Source: Bacteroidaceae bacterium | Lineage (GTDB): Bacteria; Bacteroidota; Bacteroidia; Bacteroidales; Bacteroidaceae | Assembly (NCBI GenBank): GCA_017471185.1 | Contig: JAFUVZ010000084.1 | Span: 1 to 46,175 of the forward strand | Length of the DNA stretch: 46,175 bases | Direction: 5' to 3' | Shown here: positions 41,362 to 46,175 of the stretch, piece after piece | Layout: each line of letters opens with the position of its first letter | Numbering within the stretch: the stretch's first letter is position 1 | The notes under the pieces: model-generated | What the model saw: the letters and a program-made list of their open reading frames with translations, nothing else | What the model was told of the DNA's origin: nothing | Database searches by the model: none | Translations under genes and position numbers: made by a program

Positions 41362-43539
41362 ATGAAAAATGAGTGCAAAATAGGATTCTATGCCTGCCTG
41401 ATATGGTTGCTGGCATGCTCTCTGACGGTGTCGGCAGTCGGTGTGGAACGGCATAAACCTATTGACGTACTGGCTGACAGCATCATCCGCCTTACCGTAA
41501 ACCGTGCTGCTGATACAGCAGGGGCGGTGAGAGAATATAACGCGCAGCTGTATATCAAAGGACAGGTGAACGTGAGGAAGAAGAATGTGTTCTATCACCA
41601 GATACCAGGTATGTTTCACGTCAGTAAGAACGGACAGCGGCGCTTCTTCATCGAAACCTTAAACCAGGTGCATTTCACCTCACCAGACATCTATGACCAG
41701 AAAACCGAAGGGGTATTGGGCACCACCAACAGTTTCTTTGAGGGTGACGGACGACTTTCCGACCTCTTCCACATCACTCCCTACAACCACATGCTGCTGC
41801 AAGACAAGCTGATATCGCCTTTGTCACCGAAGGGTGACAGATATTATATCTATACGCTCGACTCCGTATATCATGTGAGTGGCAAGCAGCATTACAAGGT
41901 GAGTTTCAAGCCAAGAGTGACAAGCTATCAGCTGGTGGAGGGCTATCTGATTGTCACCAACGGCGCGTGGAGCGTGCGCGAGATGTATTTCGAGGGGCGT
42001 AACGAGATGCTTCGTTTCCAGAACACGGTCACCATGGGGTGGGTAGATACTGACACGGAAATGCTGCCGATGAGCTACAGGCTGAAGGTATTCTTCCATT
42101 TCATGGGAAACCGTATTGACGGAGATTATTCCGCATTGATGACCTACCGGGATATCTCTCACGAAGTGCCTCACCAGACATTGAAGGAACTAAGGAAACA
42201 AGGGCTGGATAAATATGACCTTACACGCTATTACAATCTGAGGGGCGACAATACGGCGCCGGTCAGGGATATGGAGTTCTTTCAGAAAAGGCGCCCCATC
42301 AGCCTGACGGGCGAAGAGATAGACCTTTATTCGGAATATGTGAGCAAACAGTTTCATAATGCGCTCGATTCAACGGCTCAGACCAAGCGGAAGAGCCGTC
42401 GGTTCTGGAACGATGTGGGTGACGCGATGGTGAGCCGAAGCCGTTTCTTCGTCAGAAACGTGGGGAATTTCCGCATATCGCCCATATTCAACCCGCAGTT
42501 GCTGGGCTATAGCCATCATAACGGCATCTCCTATAAGATGGACCTTCGCTTTACACGCCGTATGGTGCATGACCGTGTGCTGGAGATTACCCCTCGCTTA
42601 GGCTATAACTTCAAGCACAAGGAGTTCTACTGGTTAGTGAGGGGCTATTTCGACTACTGGCCTGAGAAACGCGCTTCCTGGCATTTTGAGGTGGGTAATG
42701 GCGACAAGGTCTATAACAATGAGGTGCTGAAGGATATTGAGGCAACGAGTGGCGAGAAGGTGGACCTGTCGGAGGTGAATCTGGAATATTTCAACCATAC
42801 TTACGCCAAGATAAGTCATAGCTGGGAGGTCTTCAATGGCTTCACGCTTGACCTGGGTCTGAACCTGCACCGCCGTTCGGCTACGGGTAACAGAAACGAG
42901 GATTATAACCGCACTTACAAGAGCTTCGCGCCCATGATGAGGGTGAGCTTTACGCCCGGACAGTATTATTACATGGATGGAGCCCGCAAGGTGAACCTCC
43001 ACTCGTCATATCCCACCTTTATCTTTGAATGGGAGAAAGGTATAGGAGGCGTGTGGAAGAACTCCACCATTTATGACCGTTTCGAGGTGGATGTTCAAGA
43101 TGATTTGCCGTTAGGCCTGCAGCGAACGCTGTACCTGCGCTTCGGAGCAGGTACTTTCGCTTACAAGGATCATCTGTACTTCATTGACTTCGAGCGTTTC
43201 CGCCGTCATAATCTGCCTATCGGCTGGAGCGATGATATCGGCGGTGTGTTCCACCTGCTGCAATCAGACATCTATAACTCGTCCCGCCAGTATCTGAGGC
43301 TTCATGCCACCTATCAGGCTCCGTTCCTGGTGATTCCGCATGTGGCAAAGTACTTGAAATATGTGATGAATGAGCGAATATACTTCAATACCTTGTTCCT
43401 CCCAAACCAGAAGCCTTACTATGAGGTGGGCTATGGCATCGGTACGCATCTGTTTGATTTCGGATTCTTCATGTCGTTCGCTTCGCAGAAGAAACGACAG
43501 TTTGGCTTTAAGCTGACGTTTGAAATCTTCAACAGGTGA
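41362..43539 (+). CDS. DUF5686-type outer-membrane beta-barrel protein
   Basis: 725 aa. The ATG at 41362 begins a signal peptide (KNECKIGFYACLIWLLACSLTVSAVG); the open frame extends 49 codons upstream through the promoter. Residues about 50-300 are mixed beta with YNAQLYIKGQVNVRKKNVFYHQIPGM and a SDLFHITPYNHMLLQDKLISPLS segment. From about 350 on, alternating aromatic strands (YKMDLRFTRRMV, LEITPRLGYNFKHKEFYWLVRGYFDYWPEK) and the final FGFKLTFEIF with a terminal aromatic-rich strand indicate an outer-membrane barrel. This fits the DUF5686 group. Many members begin with a carboxypeptidase-regulatory-like domain, which is missing here. Function unknown; possibly outer-membrane transport or biogenesis. 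Confidence 0.78.
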   Translation: MKNECKIGFYACLIWLLACSLTVSAVGVERHKPIDVLADSIIRLTVNRAADTAGAVREYNAQLYIKGQVNVRKKNVFYHQIPGMFHVSKNGQRRFFIETLNQVHFTSPDIYDQKTEGVLGTTNSFFEGDGRLSDLFHITPYNHMLLQDKLISPLSPKGDRYYIYTLDSVYHVSGKQHYKVSFKPRVTSYQLVEGYLIVTNGAWSVREMYFEGRNEMLRFQNTVTMGWVDTDTEMLPMSYRLKVFFHFMGNRIDGDYSALMTYRDISHEVPHQTLKELRKQGLDKYDLTRYYNLRGDNTAPVRDMEFFQKRRPISLTGEEIDLYSEYVSKQFHNALDSTAQTKRKSRRFWNDVGDAMVSRSRFFVRNVGNFRISPIFNPQLLGYSHHNGISYKMDLRFTRRMVHDRVLEITPRLGYNFKHKEFYWLVRGYFDYWPEKRASWHFEVGNGDKVYNNEVLKDIEATSGEKVDLSEVNLEYFNHTYAKISHSWEVFNGFTLDLGLNLHRRSATGNRNEDYNRTYKSFAPMMRVSFTPGQYYYMDGARKVNLHSSYPTFIFEWEKGIGGVWKNSTIYDRFEVDVQDDLPLGLQRTLYLRFGAGTFAYKDHLYFIDFERFRRHNLPIGWSDDIGGVFHLLQSDIYNSSRQYLRLHATYQAPFLVIPHVAKYLKYVMNERIYFNTLFLPNQKPYYEVGYGIGTHLFDFGFFMSFASQKKRQFGFKLTFEIFNR

Positions 43540-43573
43540 TTTAGGAGAATGAAGAATTAATAATTAATAATTA

Positions 43574-43711
43574 ACTAAAGTTTCGCAAGTGAATGAATAT
43601 GCTATTGAATAGCGCCCCGAAGGGGCAGAAAGCTAATAGCCCAGGGCGTCGCCCTGGGCTGGGGGCTTACTGGCCTTTCAGGCCGTATATGCATGCTTGC
43701 GAAACTTTAGT
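43574..43711. mobile_element. MITE/REP-like element, 138 bp
   Basis: Perfect 16-bp terminal inverted repeats: ACTAAAGTTTCGCAAG (43574-43589) and its reverse complement (43696-43711). Inside are three stable hairpins: GCCCC/GGGGC (43614-43626), AGCCCAGGGC/GCCCTGGGCT (43638-43660, 10 bp with a 3-nt loop) and GGCCT/AGGCC (43672-43684). AATTA directly abuts both ends (43569-43573 and 43712-43716), a possible 5-bp target duplication, although the flank is itself AATTA-rich. It has no coding capacity, so any movement would need a transposase elsewhere. It lies between the DUF5686 and GH92 genes. Confidence 0.8.
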
Positions 43712-43776
43712 AATTAATAATGGATAATGGAGAATGGTGTTGGGTGTAGGATGATAAAATTTAAATAACTATTAAT

Positions 43777-45963
43777 ATGAAAAAACTGGTATTCTTGATG
43801 GCGTGTGCGGCATTGCTCTTGGTTCATGTGCAGTGCTCTATGAACGCCCAGTCTTCTGCTGCCAGTGGCGGGGAAGACAGCTTCACGCAGTATGTGGACC
43901 CGTTCATCGGTACGGGTGGACATGGCCATGTGTTCATTGGCGCTAACGTGCCGTTCGGATTTGTGCAGCTGGGACCCTCGCAGCAGACGCAGGGTTGGGA
44001 CTGGTGCTCCGGCTATCATTACTCTGATTCCGTATTGGTGGGATTCGGACATACGCACCTCAGCGGTACGGGAGTGGGTGACCTGGGTGACATTACTTTC
44101 TTGCCTGTGGCACGGGCAGACCAGCGTACCGATAAGTTCACCCATGAACTGGAGACGGCAGAGCCTGGCTATTATTCCGTTCATACGCAGGAGGCAGACG
44201 TACAGGTGGAACTGACGGCAACGGCACGTACGGGCTTTCACCGTTATTTCTATCCTGACAACGAGCCGCAGATGCTGGTGATTAATCTCAAGCATGGTAT
44301 TGGCTGGGACAGTATGAAGGAATGTGGACTGCAGCAGCAGGGTGACCGTATGGTGGAGGGATTCCGCCATTCTTCGGGTTGGGCACCCGACCAGAAGCTT
44401 TTCTTCGTGGCTGAGTTCAACAAACCACTTACTGCACTGGAGCAAGAGGGCGACAGCATCTCTGTACTGACCTTTGAGGCAGGCAGCGAACCGTTGATGG
44501 CAAAGGTGGGACTGTCTGCCGTCAGTGTAGAGAACGCGCGCCTGAACCTGCAGACCGAGAACCCCGGATGGGATTTCGATGAGGTATGGATGAAGGCTAA
44601 CACACAGTGGAACGAACAGTTAGGCAAGATACGCGCGGATATGGACGAGGAGGCAAGCGTCATCTTCTACACTTCGCTCTTCCACACCATGACCGCCCCG
44701 TCGCTCTTCAACGATGTGAACGGCGACTACCGCGGTGCTGACGGCAGGGTTTACCAGAAAGCTGACTTCACCAACTATACCACCTTCTCTCTTTGGGACA
44801 CTTATCGAGCCGCGCATCCGTTGGCTACGCTGATACATCCCGACAAGCAGCGTGACTTCGCGATGACCTTCCTGAAGATCTGCGAGCAGCAGGGCAGGCT
44901 GCCGGTATGGCATCTGGTGGGCAATGAGACCGACTGTATGGTGGGTAATCCCGCTATCCCTGTCCTGGCTGACATCGTACTGAAGGGTTTCAGCGTAGAT
45001 GGCAAGGCGGCTTTAGAGGCGATGAAGCAGACGGCGATGGTTGACGGACGCTCTATCGGTCTGCTGAAGAAATACGGCTATATCCCTTGGGATAAGGAAC
45101 CGACCAATGAAACTGTATCAAAAGGTTTGGAATATGCGTTGGCTGACGGTGCTTTGGCGCGTGTGGCCAAGCAGCTGGGCGACTCTGTCGCTTACGACTA
45201 TTTCTATAACCGTAGTCTCTCTTACAAGAAATACTTTGACCCGCAGACTAAGTTCATGCGCGGTCTGTCGTCAGACGGTAAGTTTCACGAGCCGTTCAGT
45301 CCCATCGAAGCCATTCCCGGCAAGCAAGACTATACAGAGGGCAATGCCTGGCAGTATGTGTGGCTGGTGCCGCATGATGTCTATGGCTTGATAGACCTCT
45401 TCGGCAGTGAGCAGGCGTTTGCCCAGAAACTGGATTCGCTGTTTACCATGGACAGTTACTTAGGTGAGAATGCCGCGAGCGATGTGACCGGATTGATAGG
45501 GCAGTATGCCCACGGCAACGAACCGAGCCACCACACCATATATTTATATAATTATGTCGGTCAGCCTTGGAAGGCAGCCCAACGTCTGCGCGAGGTGATG
45601 AGCACGCTTTATCGGGTAGATCCTGACGGACTCTGTGGTAATGAGGATGTGGGCCAGATGTCGGCATGGTATGTGCTCTCTGCCCTCGGTCTTTATCAGG
45701 TGGAGCCAGCCGGTGGCAGATATGTGTTCGGTTCGCCTATTGTGAATGACGCTGATGTCAGGATGGGCGACAAGACGCTGAATATCATCGCCCATAACAA
45801 CAGCCCTGAGAATCTCTATATCCAGTCGGTCCGCTGGAACGGACAGCCATACAGCAAGTCGTACATCGATTTCAAGGATCTGCAGCAAGGCGGAACGCTG
45901 GAGTTTGAGATGGGTGCATATCCGTCTGATACCTTCGGGGTAAACCCTGATGACAGGCCTTGA
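43777..45963 (+). CDS. Secreted GH92 alpha-mannosidase
   Basis: 728 aa. The N-terminal hydrophobic segment (KKLVFLMACAALLLVHVQC) is a signal peptide; Cys20 could be lipidated, though the preceding HVQ is a poor lipobox. GH92 enzymes are calcium-dependent exo-alpha-mannosidases (mostly 1,2) acting on N-glycans or yeast mannan. Signatures: VDPFIGTGGHGHVFIGANVPFGFVQLGP at the N-terminal beta-domain, HLVGNETDCMVG (Glu384), GNEPSHH (Glu582) and GNEDVGQMSAWYVLSALGLY (Glu623, Asp624). No SusC/D pair is adjacent. No consensus promoter is visible between the MITE and the start; the leader is AT-rich. A strong terminator follows 3 bases after the stop. Confidence 0.95.
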   Translation: MKKLVFLMACAALLLVHVQCSMNAQSSAASGGEDSFTQYVDPFIGTGGHGHVFIGANVPFGFVQLGPSQQTQGWDWCSGYHYSDSVLVGFGHTHLSGTGVGDLGDITFLPVARADQRTDKFTHELETAEPGYYSVHTQEADVQVELTATARTGFHRYFYPDNEPQMLVINLKHGIGWDSMKECGLQQQGDRMVEGFRHSSGWAPDQKLFFVAEFNKPLTALEQEGDSISVLTFEAGSEPLMAKVGLSAVSVENARLNLQTENPGWDFDEVWMKANTQWNEQLGKIRADMDEEASVIFYTSLFHTMTAPSLFNDVNGDYRGADGRVYQKADFTNYTTFSLWDTYRAAHPLATLIHPDKQRDFAMTFLKICEQQGRLPVWHLVGNETDCMVGNPAIPVLADIVLKGFSVDGKAALEAMKQTAMVDGRSIGLLKKYGYIPWDKEPTNETVSKGLEYALADGALARVAKQLGDSVAYDYFYNRSLSYKKYFDPQTKFMRGLSSDGKFHEPFSPIEAIPGKQDYTEGNAWQYVWLVPHDVYGLIDLFGSEQAFAQKLDSLFTMDSYLGENAASDVTGLIGQYAHGNEPSHHTIYLYNYVGQPWKAAQRLREVMSTLYRVDPDGLCGNEDVGQMSAWYVLSALGLYQVEPAGGRYVFGSPIVNDADVRMGDKTLNIIAHNNSPENLYIQSVRWNGQPYSKSYIDFKDLQQGGTLEFEMGAYPSDTFGVNPDDRP

Positions 45964-45965
45964 GT

Positions 45966-46006
45966 TCACAGGGGGACAGACCCCCTGTGAGTTTCGTTAT
46001 TTTTTC
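45966..46006 (+). terminator. Terminator of the GH92 gene
   Basis: TCACAGGGGG (45966-45975), loop ACAGA, CCCCCTGTGA (45981-45990): a perfect 10-bp GC-rich stem, followed by a T-rich tract (GTTTCGTTATTTTTT, 45991-46005). Confidence 0.9.
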
Positions 46007-46039
46007 CGACAGATTTGCGTTTTTTTGAATTTATTTTTG

Positions 46040-46047
46040 TACTTTTG
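46040..46047 (+). promoter_or_regulatory. Candidate promoter at the right edge
   Basis: TACTTTTG matches TAnnTTTG, with TTTG at 46014-46017 as a -33 box at a slightly long 22-bp spacing. It would drive the frame starting at 46079. Confidence 0.5.
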
Positions 46048-46078
46048 CAGTCAGTAATTACACAACGTATAATTAACG

Positions 46079-46175
46079 ATGGAGAGATTCTTAAATCAAA
46101 TGTCAAAGTGTGTTAACGAGATACAGATTTCCCTGTTGGAATTTTGTCATCTCGATTTTTTGATTAAACACACAC
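46079..46175 (+). CDS. Possible partial gene cut by the window end
   Basis: An ATG at 46079 opens a frame of 32 codons running off the window without a stop (MERFLNQMSKCVNEIQISLL and onward). It lies 32 bp behind a candidate promoter and after a terminator, as a new gene would. The sequence matches no family I recognise, and 97 bases are too few to exclude chance. Confidence 0.4.
   Translation, partial: MERFLNQMSKCVNEIQISLLEFCHLDFLIKHT

Noticed and set aside
43714-44445. Minus-strand 243-codon frame across the MITE flank and the GH92 start
   Set aside because: Opposite a clear GH92 signal peptide and domain; no signature of its own.

Overview
The window looks like a chromosomal segment of a gut or oral Bacteroidales bacterium, probably Prevotella/Bacteroides-like. 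Three things point there. The gene families are characteristic: a type III glutamine synthetase, the long NagB/PIG-L fusion, a BACON lipoprotein, a DUF5686 outer-membrane protein, GH78 and GH92 glycosidases, and a PPi-dependent phosphofructokinase. Promoters match the Bacteroidetes consensus (TTTG, about 20 bp, TAnnTTTG), several of them perfectly. Shine-Dalgarno sequences are essentially absent. Species cannot be fixed from the sequence alone.

Layout, left to right. 1-906: a phage-lysozyme-like P5 gene between two hairpin terminators. 907-3309 (-): secreted GH78 rhamnosidase. 3432-9564 (-): a large SNF2 ATPase, punA and thiL read as a unit, followed by tRNA-Phe with its own promoter. 9796-11930 (+): a patatin and a secreted CE1-type esterase, each with a textbook promoter. 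12006-13716 (-): EamA transporter and tRNA methyltransferase. 13899-18678 (+): lon-tgt-lptG, coupled by overlapping stop/start codons. 18787-22098 (-): pheT and yebC. 22227-24709 (+): a second patatin and a cytoplasmic GH13 enzyme. 24718-27356 (-): map-lepA. 27539-27967 (+): BACON lipoprotein. 27960-33710 (-): a four-gene operon (small protein, acyltransferase, NagB/PIG-L fusion, secreted amidase-like protein). 33873-36417 (+): pfp and a GH25 lysozyme. 36460-38823: divergent trpS and metY. 39102-43539: divergent glnN and a DUF5686 protein. 43777-45963 (+): GH92 mannosidase. The right edge cuts what may be a new gene.

Most genes are housekeeping (translation, proteolysis, nucleotide, thiamine, sulfur and nitrogen metabolism), with glycan-degrading or envelope enzymes between them. 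No CRISPR array, complete insertion sequence, prophage, PUL (SusC/D pair) or recognisable defence island is visible. No gene-free stretch exceeds 300 bases.

The most unusual signals are non-coding. (1) A GTTCAAT heptamer repeated 8 times forms the whole junction between two operon genes, supplying one gene's stop codon and the next gene's TTG start; the same heptamer is repeated 4 times upstream of yebC. (2) A 138-bp MITE-like element has perfect 16-bp terminal inverted repeats, three internal hairpins and a possible AATTA target duplication. (3) A set of mutually exclusive hairpins lies between metY and glnN. At the protein level, the NagB domain has lost its catalytic residues, Tgt lacks the usual zinc cysteines, and PunA carries Asp where 6-oxopurine-specific PNPs have Asn. 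I found no clear-cut new multi-gene system.
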